From positions 124,001-188,000 of the forward strand of contig NZ_JAFCLP010000011.1 of the NCBI RefSeq assembly GCF_018129405.1: a stretch of 64,000 nucleotides of DNA. Reading direction: 5' to 3'. The position numbers and the translations under genes were made by a program. Source of the stretch: Bradyrhizobium iriomotense (GTDB taxonomy: Bacteria; Pseudomonadota; Alphaproteobacteria; Rhizobiales; Xanthobacteraceae). The notes beneath the pieces were generated by a model, which saw only the letters and a program-made list of their open reading frames with translations, did no database searches and was not told the DNA's origin. Below are positions 8,686-17,056 of this stretch, piece after piece (within the stretch, counting starts at the first letter, position 1; every line of letters starts with the position of its first letter).

Positions 8686-9456
8686 ATGTATATTATCGTT
8701 GATGATCGCGAGAGCGTCACGAACAGCTACGTAGGAGGGCTCGTTCGCGAAGGCGTATCGTCGATCGGCTTCTCCTCCGGAGAATTCTGGGACTGGCTGC
8801 AATCTGCGAGTGAATCGGACCTGGCAGCGGTCGACGCCTTCCTCCTCGGGGATTGCGACGCCCGCGGAAGCCTGCCGCGGGCGATGCGCAAGCGCTCCGC
8901 GGCCCCCATCATCGCCATGAGCGGCCAGAAGATGCTCAAGAACACGCTGGAGCTGTTCGAATCGGGCGTCGACGACGTCGTGCATGTCCCGATTCACCTG
9001 CGCGAAATCCTCGCCCGGACGGCCGCAATCGCGCGCCGCCGGGTCGGCGAGCTGCCGAGGCCCTGCGAGACCAGGATCCAGGTCTTCTTCAACGGACGTG
9101 ACCCCGAGATCGCGGGCCACGCCCTCACCCTGCCCCGCCGCGAACTACGCATTCTCGAATATATGGTCAGCAACCACGGCAAGTGGGTCACCAAGACGCA
9201 GATCTTCAACGCGGTCTACGGCATCTTCGAGTCCACCTTCGACGAGAGCGTGATCGAGAGCCACGTCAGCAAGCTGCGCAAGAAACTCCGCGACCGCCTC
9301 GGCTTCGATGCGATCGTGGCCCGGCGCTACGTCGGATACCGCCTCAACATCCCGGCCGGCGAAACCCTCGAAGAGCCGATGCAGGAGCTCGACGAGGTCG
9401 GCATTCTCCTCAACAGGGCGCATGCCGCGCCGGCGGCGTATCCCGCCGGAAACTGA
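8686..9456 (+). CDS. lafR: FtcR/LafR-type flagellar master regulator (OmpR-like)
   Basis: The 256-residue protein starts with MYIIVDDRESVTNSYVGGL, the hallmark of the Rhizobiales flagellar regulators FtcR (Brucella) and LafR (Bradyrhizobium lateral flagella). A receiver domain (1-118) is followed by an OmpR-type winged helix (about 145-225, with LPRRELRILEYM and ESHVSKLRKKLRD). The receiver is atypical: Asp56 in GDCD may be the phosphoacceptor and Ser79 is present, but the conserved lysine-proline is Val101-Pro102. I chose ATG 8686 over the GTG at 8662 because it gives the family N-terminus. It stands alone, opposite to the large minus-strand flagellar block it most likely activates. No partner kinase is present in the window. 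Confidence 0.88.
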   Translation: MYIIVDDRESVTNSYVGGLVREGVSSIGFSSGEFWDWLQSASESDLAAVDAFLLGDCDARGSLPRAMRKRSAAPIIAMSGQKMLKNTLELFESGVDDVVHVPIHLREILARTAAIARRRVGELPRPCETRIQVFFNGRDPEIAGHALTLPRRELRILEYMVSNHGKWVTKTQIFNAVYGIFESTFDESVIESHVSKLRKKLRDRLGFDAIVARRYVGYRLNIPAGETLEEPMQELDEVGILLNRAHAAPAAYPAGN

Positions 9457-9483
9457 CGCGGCAGCGTGCCGCCACGAAACCGA

Positions 9484-9520
9484 CAACGGCCTCCGCGGAG
9501 CACCTTCGCGGAGGCCGTTG
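9484..9520 (+). terminator. Strong hairpin after the flagellar regulator gene
   Basis: CAACGGCCTCCGCG (9484-9497) pairs perfectly with CGCGGAGGCCGTTG (9507-9520) around a nine-base loop, 27 bp after the regulator stop codon. The following tract is only CACTTTC, so Rho-independent termination may be incomplete. The hairpin would also stop read-through into the antisense strand of the flagellar genes. Confidence 0.65.
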
Positions 9521-9670
9521 CACTTTCAAGAGCCGAGTGCGCAGAACACAGGCTTTGCTCTGCCCCGCGGGCGGAGCCGCAGCAGGGCGCGACGAGATGA
9601 GAATGGCGCCTCAGGATCTCATTCGGACGTGATGCTTCCGGAAAGCCACGTCACGCCAGTCCGGTGAAGC

Positions 9671-10129
9671 CTACGGCTTCGACTGGAATTCTTCCTTGGA
9701 GACGTAATTGAAGTCCTCGACCAGGACGTCCTGGACCACGTCGGCCTGCATCCGCTCGTTGACGCGCTGCTTGATGGCCGTCGTGAGGATCGAGAGGTCG
9801 TAGCGGGCGAGCTTCCTGAAATCGAGGCGGTCGTCGGCATAGATCCTGCGGAACGCCTCGTCGACGACGAACGGCTCCGGCGGCACATTGAGCTGGTGCA
9901 TAACCTTAGCCTCCACGGTGTAGACGAAGCGCGCGACGATATAACCCTGCACATTGCCGTTCTCGACCATGGGCACGCTCAGCGCCCGTGTCTTCTGGTA
10001 TTGCAGCCCGTCGAGATAGGCGTCCTTTGCCGGCAAAAGGCTGCCGTTTTCCTTCCAATAGGCCACGGCGTAGCTCGTGCCCGCCGTGAGGATGCAGACC
10101 CAGAGCCCGGCGAGCACGAGTCTGATCAT
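9671..10129 (-). CDS. FliL-like or unknown membrane protein of the flagellar cluster
   Basis: The 152-residue protein has an N-terminal membrane anchor (about 1-24) and a periplasmic domain. The C-terminal pattern, ITTAIKQRV...VQDVLVEDFNYVSKEE, resembles the end of FliL-family domains (short helix, then a V-x-DV-x-x-x-DF strand). A canonical fliL exists at 30048, so this may be a second FliL-like stator accessory or an unrelated conserved protein. Its ATG overlaps the upstream gene by four bases (ATGA). It is the last gene of the minus-strand flagellar block. Confidence 0.55.
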   Translation of the reverse strand: MIRLVLAGLWVCILTAGTSYAVAYWKENGSLLPAKDAYLDGLQYQKTRALSVPMVENGNVQGYIVARFVYTVEAKVMHQLNVPPEPFVVDEAFRRIYADDRLDFRKLARYDLSILTTAIKQRVNERMQADVVQDVLVEDFNYVSKEEFQSKP

Positions 10130-10638
10130 TTTCCGTCCTGCGTTGTACGACCGGTATAGGTCCCGTCCGACTCGGCGTCCTTGATGGCCTTGACGATGAT
10201 CGACGCAACCTCGCGCACCGCGTCGTAGTGCATCTCGAGGATCGACCGGTTGCGCTCGAGCTTCTCGCGCAGGCGCTGGATCTCCTCGGTGATCTCGACC
10301 TCGCTGCCGAGATGCATCCGTGCCCGCATCAGGCGAACGAACTCCAGCATGCTCCGGCTCTTGCGGGCGCTGAAGTCGTCGAAATCGATCTTCTTACGCG
10401 TCGTGAGCGCGACCGTCTCCTCCTCGACGATGCTTTCGAGCCGGCGGATCGCCGCCAGCAGGCCGCGCACCTCGTCCGATCTCGCCGCCTCAGCGCCGTC
10501 GATCACCGCCTCGCCGCCGACATTGGGCAGCAGCACGGGCAACAGCGCATCGGGAGATGCTGCAGCAATCGCCATCGCCTCGGTGTCCACGACCGGCTGC
10601 TCCATCACCAGGGCTGCCGCGCCTTCTTGTGCCTGCAT
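10126..10638 (-). CDS. FlgN-like flagellar export chaperone (tentative)
   Basis: The 170-residue protein is mostly helical. An acidic helix RGLLAAIRRLESIVEEE leads to a basic KKIDFDDFSARKSR turn, then a long helix pair (LREKLERNRSILEMHYDAVREVASIIV) and a DAESDGTY tail. That order is typical of alphaproteobacterial FlgN proteins, which keep the hook-filament junction proteins FlgK and FlgL export-competent. The ATG at 10638 follows GAGGGGTGA; a TTG six codons upstream is the alternative. It sits between the rod-binding protein and the terminal membrane gene and is translationally coupled to the latter. Confidence 0.6.
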   Translation of the reverse strand: MQAQEGAAALVMEQPVVDTEAMAIAAASPDALLPVLLPNVGGEAVIDGAEAARSDEVRGLLAAIRRLESIVEEETVALTTRKKIDFDDFSARKSRSMLEFVRLMRARMHLGSEVEITEEIQRLREKLERNRSILEMHYDAVREVASIIVKAIKDAESDGTYTGRTTQDGK

Positions 10639-10679
10639 AGGAAATTCACCCCTCAACTTCTGTCACCCATTCCGGATCG

Positions 10680-11156
10680 TCATCCGGCCTTCCCCGTTAC
10701 GTCAGGTCCCGCCGGATTTGCTGCGGCGAGCTGCCTTGCAATGCCGATGCCCTTGCCCTTCGCGAGCTGGTTGCCGAGTTGCTCCGCCAGCATCGACTTC
10801 CAGACGCTGCCCGCAGTGCCCTTGCCGAACAGCTCCTCGGACTCCTTCGGCAGCATCGTTTCGACGAAGGTCTGGAGGATGAAGGCTTCGAACTTCCGGT
10901 AGACTTCGCCGGATGCCGGTGCCTTGATCACCTGCACTGGCGCCCCGTTCACCGCCCCCGACTGTGCTTCGGCGACCTTCGCCGCGGATTGATCGGCGGC
11001 AGCCGCGGCCTTGCCGACCTCGGCGTCCATCGTGGCAGCGAAATCGGCATTCGACGATTTCAGCGCGTCGAGCTTCGCGGTCGCCGCGCGCTGCGTCACG
11101 GGATCGGCGGCCTCGAGAACATCGAGGACGAGGTCGGGTGTCGCTGTCACGATCAT
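10680..11156 (-). CDS. flgJ: Rod-binding protein (FlgJ N-terminal type)
   Basis: The 158-residue protein ends in the rod-binding domain shared with the N-terminal half of FlgJ: YRKFEAFILQTFVETMLPK, GTAGSVWKSMLAEQL and a final GIGIARQLA helix. The first half is low-complexity Ala/Asp-rich. No muramidase domain is fused; the missing activity is probably supplied by the separate lytic transglycosylase at 19890-20471. It acts in the periplasm as a rod cap or assembly factor. The ATG at 11156 overlaps the stop of the FliJ-like gene by four bases. Confidence 0.8.
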   Translation of the reverse strand: MIVTATPDLVLDVLEAADPVTQRAATAKLDALKSSNADFAATMDAEVGKAAAAADQSAAKVAEAQSGAVNGAPVQVIKAPASGEVYRKFEAFILQTFVETMLPKESEELFGKGTAGSVWKSMLAEQLGNQLAKGKGIGIARQLAAANPAGPDVTGKAG

Positions 11157-11572
11157 GTCTTGTTCCGGCTGGCTGGCCGTGGCGTCCACGCGCGCACGGT
11201 AAGGCTTGTTCCCGTCATCTCCTCGAGGGAGCGCTTTTCGGCGTCGCGAAGCTTCTCCGCGAGCGCCGCCTTGGCAACTTCCTCGAGCTGCTTCACACGA
11301 CGGGTCTCGAGGCGAACCTGGTCGAGCTGCCGCGAGGCCTGCTCCTTCACGGCACGCGCGCCGACGCTTGTCCTGTTGAGCCGCCGTGCGATCGACTCGC
11401 TCGACGATCCCGCCGGCGGCTTGCCCTCGTTCAGCGCGCCGACCAGCCATTCCTGCTCGTCCTGCAAGCTGCGCTCCTGCTGCCGCAGGTGCGCAAGCTG
11501 CCATTCGGACAGCCGCAGCTGGAGCTTTACCAGCGAGACCATCCGACCAAGCTTGTCCGCGCGCGACTTCAT
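11153..11572 (-). CDS. FliJ-like flagellar export protein
   Basis: The 139-residue protein is almost entirely helical, with heptad-like charged stretches (MKSRADKLGRMVSLVKLQLRLSE...RQLDQVRLETRRVKQLEEVAKAALAEKLRDAEKRSLEEMT). Size and composition match FliJ, the antiparallel coiled coil that plugs the FliI ATPase ring of the type III export apparatus. FliJ sequences diverge quickly, so the call also rests on its place next to fliR and flhA. It overlaps the downstream rod-binding gene by four bases. The catalytic partner fliI is on the opposite strand at 42150. Confidence 0.65.
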   Translation of the reverse strand: MKSRADKLGRMVSLVKLQLRLSEWQLAHLRQQERSLQDEQEWLVGALNEGKPPAGSSSESIARRLNRTSVGARAVKEQASRQLDQVRLETRRVKQLEEVAKAALAEKLRDAEKRSLEEMTGTSLTVRAWTPRPASRNKT

Positions 11573-11578
11573 GATCCG

Positions 11579-12331
11579 TCACTCCGCCAGCCACGAGGAG
11601 ACGCCGAGGATGAACTGCGTCAGGAGCTCGTCGCTGGTGAGGTAGAGCAGCAGGAAGCCGCCGAACAGCACGAAGGGCACCGAGATGAAATAGACCGGAA
11701 TCGCCGGCGTCAGCTTGTTGAGCAGCCCGACTGCGAAGTTGACGATGACGGAATAGACGATGAACGGGCTGGCGATCCGCAGCGTCAGCACGAACGCCTC
11801 CGACAGGCGGCCCACGAGCTGGTCGAGCGGCATGCTGCCGCCGAGCCTGCTGCCGGGATGCCAGATATCGTAGGAGTTCATCAGCCCGCGCAACACCTGC
11901 CAGTGCTGGTCGGTCATGAAGAACAGCGTGGTGACCGATGCCATGATCAGCGGCACGAGGGCCGGCGCAGGATCGGTGTCGGCGACCGGCGTTCCCGGGA
12001 TGTTGCTCAGCCCGATCGCGCTCGCCATCACGGTTGCCATGGTCTGGAGCGCGAGGAAGAACACGCGCCCGCCGAGGCCGATGACGCTGCCGACCAGGAT
12101 CTCCGAGCCGATCAGGAGCGCGAGCGACAGCGGCGCCGCGTTGTCCGTCAGAGGTTTCAGCACCGCAATCAGGATCGGCGTCAGCGCAAACGTCGTGACC
12201 AGCGCGATGAACAGCCGGACCTGGGCCGGGACGTTGACGCTGGAATAGCCGGGCACGAACATCAGGCAGGCGCCGATGCGGCAGAACACGATGAATGTCA
12301 CCAGCACGCTGTCGGCGAGGCTGCTGATCAC
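11579..12331 (-). CDS. fliR: Flagellar export gate protein FliR
   Basis: The 250-residue membrane protein matches FliR in length and has six predicted hydrophobic helices. It shows the FliR landmarks [19 protein letters not shown] near the N-terminus and [15 protein letters not shown], where the P-x-x-V/I-R pattern is conserved. FliR forms the export gate with FliP and FliQ in the centre of the MS ring. It starts with GTG, overlapping the flhA stop codon by four bases (GTGA), so the two are translationally coupled. Confidence 0.93.
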   Translation of the reverse strand: MISSLADSVLVTFIVFCRIGACLMFVPGYSSVNVPAQVRLFIALVTTFALTPILIAVLKPLTDNAAPLSLALLIGSEILVGSVIGLGGRVFFLALQTMATVMASAIGLSNIPGTPVADTDPAPALVPLIMASVTTLFFMTDQHWQVLRGLMNSYDIWHPGSRLGGSMPLDQLVGRLSEAFVLTLRIASPFIVYSVIVNFAVGLLNKLTPAIPVYFISVPFVLFGGFLLLYLTSDELLTQFILGVSSWLAE

Positions 12332-14409
12332 GATATGGCTCCGAGCGCACGGATCTCGGCGCTGCGCGCCACTTCGACATGCGACAGGATCGGCAACGTC
12401 GGGAACACCCGTTCCAGGATCATCCGGACATAGGGACGGGCTTCGGGGGTCACCGCCAGCACCACGCTGGTGCCGTTCTCGGTGAACTTGCGGATCGCGG
12501 CGCTGGCTTCCGTCGCGAACTGTTCGATGAGACGCGGATCGGCGTCGAATTCGACGACGTCACCCTTGGCGTCGCGTTTCAGGCTCTGGTGGAAGGCGAG
12601 ATCCCAGCGATTGCCGAGGCGGACCACGTTGAGCACGCCGTTGTCGGAGAGGTCGCCGCAGATCTGCTGGGCAAGGCGCGTGCGCACATGCTCTGCGACC
12701 TGCTCGGAGCGCCGCACATGGGGCGCGATCTCGGCAATCGCCTCGAGGATCAGATGCAGGTTGCGGATCGACACGCGCTCGGCCAGCAGGATCTTCAGGA
12801 TCGCCAGCAGGCCGGAATAGGAGATCTGCGACGGGCAGAGGTCCTCGACCAGGCGCTTGTATTCGGGATCGAGCCGGTCGAGCAGCCCGCGCATGTCCTT
12901 GTAGGATAGGAGCTGAGCGAGATTTGCCCGGAGCACTTCGCTCAAATGCGTGAGCAGCACCGACAGATTGTCGACCGGCTTGCAGCCCTGCCGCCTGACT
13001 TCGTCGGTGAAAGCTTCCGTCACCCACAGCGCCTTCATGCCGAAGGCGGGTTCGATCACCTCCTCGCCGGGCACGTCGGGCTTGCCGTCCTTGTCGACGA
13101 GCACCAGCACCTCGCCGAGTCTGAGCTCGCCGTGGGCGACGCGGGTATCGTGGATCCGGATCTGGTAGCTCTTGGGATCGATCGACAGATTGTCGGTGAG
13201 CTTGATCTCGGGAATCACGAACCCGTATTGCTTGGCGAACTTCTTGCGGATCTTCGCGACGCGGTGGCCAAGCTCGGTGCGCGAGCCCAGGAGGTGGACC
13301 GAAAGATGGCCGCCGAGCGCCAGCTCGATCTCCGCCATCTTGAGCGATTCCTTGACCGATTCCTTGGCCTGGGCCTGGGCGCGCTCGTCGGCCTTGCGCG
13401 CATCTTCCTTCTGCTTCTCAGCCGCCTGCCGCCTGGGCAAGGTGTAGCCGACGAAGGCCATGACGCCGCCGAGCAGCACGAAAGGCGGCATTGGCAGCCC
13501 CGGCATCAGCGCAAGCACGAACATCATCAGGGCGGCGGCCGACACCGCGCGGGGATAGCCGCCGAGTTGCCGCAGCACGGCCTGTTCCGCCGAGCCCCTG
13601 GTGCCACCCTTTGAGACCAGCAGGCCCGCGGACAACGACACGATCAGCGCCGGCATCTGCGACACCAGACCGTCGCCGACGGAGAGCTTGGTGTAGACGT
13701 CGGCGGCGCGCGACAGCGTAAGGCCGTGATGGGTGACGCCGATCACGATGCCGCCGAAGATGTTGATCGCGGTGATGATCAGACCGGCGATGGCGTCGCC
13801 GCGGACGAATTTCGAGGCACCGTCCATGGCGCCGAAGAACGCGCTTTCCTCTTCGAGCTCGCGGCGGCGGCGCTGGGCTTCCTTGTCGTCGATCAGGCCC
13901 GCGGACAGGTCGGCGTCGATCGCCATCTGCTTGCCGGGGATGGCGTCCAGGGTGAAACGGGCGCCGACCTCGGCGATACGGGTCGCGCCCTTGGTGATCA
14001 CGACGAAATTCACCGTGACCAGGATCGCGAAGATGATCAGGCCGATGACGAAGTCGCCGCCCATGACGAATTTGGAGAAGCCGGCGACAACATAGCCGGC
14101 GGCGTGCTCGCCCTCCCCGCCGCGCGACAGGATGAGGCGCGTGGTCGCGATGTTGAGCGCGAGGCGCAGGATGGTCGCGATCAGCAGCACGGTCGGGAAG
14201 GCCGAGAAATCCAGCGGCCGCTGGATCCACAGCGCGACCATCAGGATCAGCGCCGACAGCGCGATCGAGACGGCAAGGCCGAGATCGATCAGGATCGGCG
14301 GTATCGGCAGGAACAGGATCGTGAGCATGGTCACGATGCCGGCCGCAAAGAAGGCGTCCGCCCCGAATCGGCGGGGGCTGGGCAGGCTAGCAGCTAACGT
14401 ATCGGCCAT
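12328..14409 (-). CDS. flhA: Flagellar export apparatus protein FlhA
   Basis: The 693-residue protein has the FlhA layout. An N-terminal membrane half has about eight helices, including [26 protein letters not shown]. The conserved cytoplasmic loop (FHIPEP-like region) contains [25 protein letters not shown], and the soluble C-terminal domain follows after about residue 330 ([18 protein letters not shown]). FlhA couples the proton gradient to export and docks chaperone-substrate complexes. It overlaps fliR by four bases, and 72 bp separate it from fliQ upstream. Confidence 0.96.
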   Translation of the reverse strand: MADTLAASLPSPRRFGADAFFAAGIVTMLTILFLPIPPILIDLGLAVSIALSALILMVALWIQRPLDFSAFPTVLLIATILRLALNIATTRLILSRGGEGEHAAGYVVAGFSKFVMGGDFVIGLIIFAILVTVNFVVITKGATRIAEVGARFTLDAIPGKQMAIDADLSAGLIDDKEAQRRRRELEEESAFFGAMDGASKFVRGDAIAGLIITAINIFGGIVIGVTHHGLTLSRAADVYTKLSVGDGLVSQMPALIVSLSAGLLVSKGGTRGSAEQAVLRQLGGYPRAVSAAALMMFVLALMPGLPMPPFVLLGGVMAFVGYTLPRRQAAEKQKEDARKADERAQAQAKESVKESLKMAEIELALGGHLSVHLLGSRTELGHRVAKIRKKFAKQYGFVIPEIKLTDNLSIDPKSYQIRIHDTRVAHGELRLGEVLVLVDKDGKPDVPGEEVIEPAFGMKALWVTEAFTDEVRRQGCKPVDNLSVLLTHLSEVLRANLAQLLSYKDMRGLLDRLDPEYKRLVEDLCPSQISYSGLLAILKILLAERVSIRNLHLILEAIAEIAPHVRRSEQVAEHVRTRLAQQICGDLSDNGVLNVVRLGNRWDLAFHQSLKRDAKGDVVEFDADPRLIEQFATEASAAIRKFTENGTSVVLAVTPEARPYVRMILERVFPTLPILSHVEVARSAEIRALGAIS

Positions 14410-14481
14410 GGGTCACCGGCAGAGGGTCCGCCCCGTAATCTGCCGCGCAAAGCTTACGCGAGGGTGGTGGCCCCTCGCGGC

Positions 14482-14748
14482 TCAGAAGCCCCGCTCGATA
14501 TGCGAATAGACCATCTCGGTGAAGGTCGAGAGATGGGCGCCGATGAATGAACCGGAGACGGCGACGACCACGAGAATGACGATGATCTTCGGAACGAAGG
14601 TCAGCGTCACCTCCTGGATCTGGGTCAAGGCCTGCATCAGCGCGATGATGGTACCGACCAGCATCGCAGCTCCGACGGCAGGACCGGAGGCGACGATGAT
14701 GGTCCAGATCGCCGCCTGGACGATGTCGAGGGCGTCCCGCTCGTTCAT
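14482..14748 (-). CDS. fliQ: Flagellar export gate protein FliQ
   Basis: The 88-residue protein has the two membrane helices of FliQ, with the conserved start MNERDALDIVQAAIWTI and the linking segment MQALTQIQEVTLTFVPKI. It is a small subunit of the FliPQR gate. The ATG overlaps the flgD stop codon by four bases (ATGA). Confidence 0.95.
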   Translation of the reverse strand: MNERDALDIVQAAIWTIIVASGPAVGAAMLVGTIIALMQALTQIQEVTLTFVPKIIVILVVVAVSGSFIGAHLSTFTEMVYSHIERGF

Positions 14749-15167
14749 GACTGGCTGATCGTAAGGCCGGGCCCGACGGCGACCTTCGTGCCGTCCTCGA
14801 GGGTCGCAACGGATCCGTCGCTGTTGATGGAGATCGACTTGACCTTGCCGGAGAAGGTCGCGCCGGTCGAGTCGGTGAAGCTGACGGTCTTTCCGATCAG
14901 CCCGTCGGCCTGCGACAACGACTGCGAGGACAGCAGCGCATCCAGCTTCGTATTGGTCTGCATGGCCTGCTCGACCGTCGAGAGCTGGGCGAACTGGCTC
15001 ATATATTGCGAGGTGTCCATCGGATTGGTTGGATCCTGATTCTTCATCTCGGCGACGAGGAGCTGAAGAAACGTATTGTAGTCGACGCTGTTGCTCGACG
15101 TGGTCGTCGTGGAGCTGGTCGAGCTGGACGACTTGCTGGTGCTGTCGGTCGCGCTGGTGACGTTCAT
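14745..15167 (-). CDS. flgD: Hook-capping protein FlgD (short form)
   Basis: The 140-residue protein carries the FlgD N-terminal signature: a Ser/Thr-rich lead, then FLQLLVAEMKNQDPTNPMD, MSQFAQLSTVEQA and LIGKTVSF. It is far shorter than enterobacterial FlgD (about 230), keeping the export signal and core while lacking most of the C-terminal Tudor/Fn3 part, as is common in Rhizobiales. It caps the growing hook so that FlgE can polymerise. GGAGAGG lies six bases before the ATG at 15167. Confidence 0.93.
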   Translation of the reverse strand: MNVTSATDSTSKSSSSTSSTTTTSSNSVDYNTFLQLLVAEMKNQDPTNPMDTSQYMSQFAQLSTVEQAMQTNTKLDALLSSQSLSQADGLIGKTVSFTDSTGATFSGKVKSISINSDGSVATLEDGTKVAVGPGLTISQS

Positions 15168-15182
15168 ATCGCCTCTCCGCTG

Positions 15183-15593
15183 TCAGGCAGCCTGGAATGG
15201 GGTTTCAGTGACGATGCCGGCCAGGATCGCCTGCTCCACCGGGAACAGCGCCCGGATCCGCTTGAGCGCCTCGAAATAACGGGTCGCCCCGACCAGTTCG
15301 TCGACCGCGGCAAGCCCCTCCAGCATCTCGCGGCTTTCGCACACCGCGACCAGGGCCGCGTGGTGCTGCGCGTAGAGCGCCGAAGCGTCGCGGACGTCGG
15401 TCGGGTTCATCAGCATGAGCTGGACGATGAAATAGAGCTGCCGCATCGCCGTGGTGGCATCGGACGCCTGCATGATCTGGCCTTCGAGCAGGAACATCAC
15501 GTCGTTGACGAGCTCGACGGAAACTTTGCGGTCCACCCGCAGCACCGCGCCGTTGATGTAGATCCGTTCGCCCGCCCGCAAGGATATCTTCAT
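15183..15593 (-). CDS. flbT: Flagellin expression regulator FlbT
   Basis: The 136-residue protein is FlbT by its start MKISLRAGERIYINGAVLR and the segment VMFLLEGQIMQASDATTAMRQLYFIVQ. FlbT proteins act after transcription: in Caulobacter FlbT binds the 5' leader of flagellin mRNA and lowers its stability, while in other alphaproteobacteria it can be an activator. It overlaps flaF by one base. Here it may act on the structured leaders of the two flagellin genes at about 27832-27910 and 29054-29133. Confidence 0.94.
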   Translation of the reverse strand: MKISLRAGERIYINGAVLRVDRKVSVELVNDVMFLLEGQIMQASDATTAMRQLYFIVQLMLMNPTDVRDASALYAQHHAALVAVCESREMLEGLAAVDELVGATRYFEALKRIRALFPVEQAILAGIVTETPFQAA

Positions 15594-15937
15594 TAGAGTG
15601 CGTCTCGGATCAGGCGGTTGATTTCGATGAGCTGCATGACGTCGTTCGACTTCTCCTCACGAAGGCGGTCGGCTTCCTTGACCACCCACAAGCCGATCGA
15701 GATGATCTCCGCGCGCAGCTTCTCGGGAAGCCCGTTTTCCGGATGCGAGAGATCCTCGATGAAGATCGTCCACAGCCGTCGCACATAGAGCAGGCTCTGG
15801 ACGTGATCCTCGAAACTGGCGCGGCCCTTCTGAAGCCGCTCGAGGCGATCAATGCCGAGACTGAGCGCCTGCCGCTCGCGGCTTCTCGCCTCATAGCCGC
15901 TCTCGTCGACGACCGCTGCATAGGCTTCAAACGTCAT
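15593..15937 (-). CDS. flaF: Flagellin biosynthesis protein FlaF
   Basis: The 114-residue protein matches FlaF, with YAAVVDESGYEARSRERQALSLGIDRL and a C-terminal IEINRLIRDAL. FlaF is needed for flagellin production and secretion and often opposes FlbT. I chose ATG 15937 (MTFEAYAAV) rather than the in-frame start at 15970, because it gives the usual family length and N-terminus. The stop codon TAA shares its last base with the flbT ATG. Confidence 0.92.
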   Translation of the reverse strand: MTFEAYAAVVDESGYEARSRERQALSLGIDRLERLQKGRASFEDHVQSLLYVRRLWTIFIEDLSHPENGLPEKLRAEIISIGLWVVKEADRLREEKSNDVMQLIEINRLIRDAL

Positions 15938-16006
15938 CAGAACCACTCTGCGCAGGAAACGGAATAACAAGACAAGGGTCGTGAACCTCGGAAAACGAAC
16001 TCTGGC

Positions 16007-17053
16007 TCAGAGGTAGTTGATGAGACTGATCTTCTGGAGCTGCGAGGTCAGCGCCAGCGCCGTCTGGATCTGGGTCTGCAGGGTGTTGACCCGGACCGAG
16101 GCTTCCGCCGGATCGACCTTCTCCATGCCGACGATCTGATTGTTGAGAATGTCCTGCTGCGCCTTGAGCTTGTCGGTTGCGGAGGTGATCCGCTGCTGGA
16201 CCGTGCCGACGCTGCCGCCGAGCGTAGCGAGATCGGTGATTGCGCTGCCGACGAGGCCGATGGCCTTGTCCACGACGACCTGGAACGTCTCCTGGCTCAG
16301 TTTCGCGTTCCCGAGATCCGCCATCATGGTGTAGACCTCGGCGAGCTTGCGGAAGCCGGTCTGGTTGGCGCTGACGGACGTATCGGCGATCTCGGTCGTG
16401 GAAATACGGCTTTGCATGACCTGGTCAGTGGCCGATGACCAGTTGGTGTTCCAGGCCGGGCTGGCAAACTCGGCATCGAAGGTGGTGTCGAGGAACGTCT
16501 GCATTTGGGCCGGGGTAATGCCGCTCACGCTGGCTGAGGATTGCGAGAAGCCGAAGGTCGCAAGAAAATCGGCGTCGACCTGGTTCTTGCTGGCCGAGCC
16601 CGCGGCATAGGCCGTGATCGGCAGGTTCTGCGTGTTGATGCCCGAGAAAAGATACGAGCCGTTATAGGAGACGTTCAGCGCGCCGATCAGATCCTGGAGG
16701 TTGGCGGACGCAGGCGGCAGCACGATCCGCCCGCCGTTGTCGGTACTGCGTGCGGCGATAAGGTCCTTGAGGAAGTCCGTTGCGGTCGTGGTGAGCTGGG
16801 TGATCCGGCTTTGCGTCACGTCAAGACGTCCCGCGACGAGCTCGTTGGTATCGACGAGCTGATCGGCGAAGCTCCAGTCCGCGCGCAGGGTGAGGTCGCT
16901 TCCCGTCGTGGCCCCAAGCTCGAGGCCCACATCGTAGAAGCGGCCGGTGGTCGCTTCCGTCGACGCCTTGCTGAGCGCAGCCTGGTTGTTCGTGATCGAC
17001 GTCCTCAACGACGAAGACAGCATCAGGGTCGAGATGTAGTTCGCGCTCATCAT
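16007..17053 (-). CDS. flgL: Hook-filament junction protein FlgL
   Basis: The 348-residue protein is flagellin-like at both ends. The N-terminal coiled-coil helix has LRTSITNNQAALSKASTEATTGRFYDVG, and the C-terminal helix ends in VRVNTLQTQIQTALALTSQLQKISLINYL. It lies directly after flgK (three bases between coding regions). It joins the hook cap to the filament. The gene opens with two consecutive ATG codons (17053 and 17050), and either could be used. Confidence 0.9.
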   Translation of the reverse strand: MMSANYISTLMLSSSLRTSITNNQAALSKASTEATTGRFYDVGLELGATTGSDLTLRADWSFADQLVDTNELVAGRLDVTQSRITQLTTTATDFLKDLIAARSTDNGGRIVLPPASANLQDLIGALNVSYNGSYLFSGINTQNLPITAYAAGSASKNQVDADFLATFGFSQSSASVSGITPAQMQTFLDTTFDAEFASPAWNTNWSSATDQVMQSRISTTEIADTSVSANQTGFRKLAEVYTMMADLGNAKLSQETFQVVVDKAIGLVGSAITDLATLGGSVGTVQQRITSATDKLKAQQDILNNQIVGMEKVDPAEASVRVNTLQTQIQTALALTSQLQKISLINYL

Positions 17054-17056
17054 GGC

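Noticed and set aside
10680-12380. Minus-strand frame of 566 codons spanning three genes
   Set aside because: Only its last 158 codons are real (rod-binding protein). The upstream part is out of frame with fliR and the FliJ-like gene, which are recognisable.
10964-12433. Plus-strand frame opposite flgJ, fliJ-like and fliR genes
   Set aside because: The product is His/Arg/Asp/Glu-rich without motifs. The minus strand encodes recognisable flagellar proteins there.
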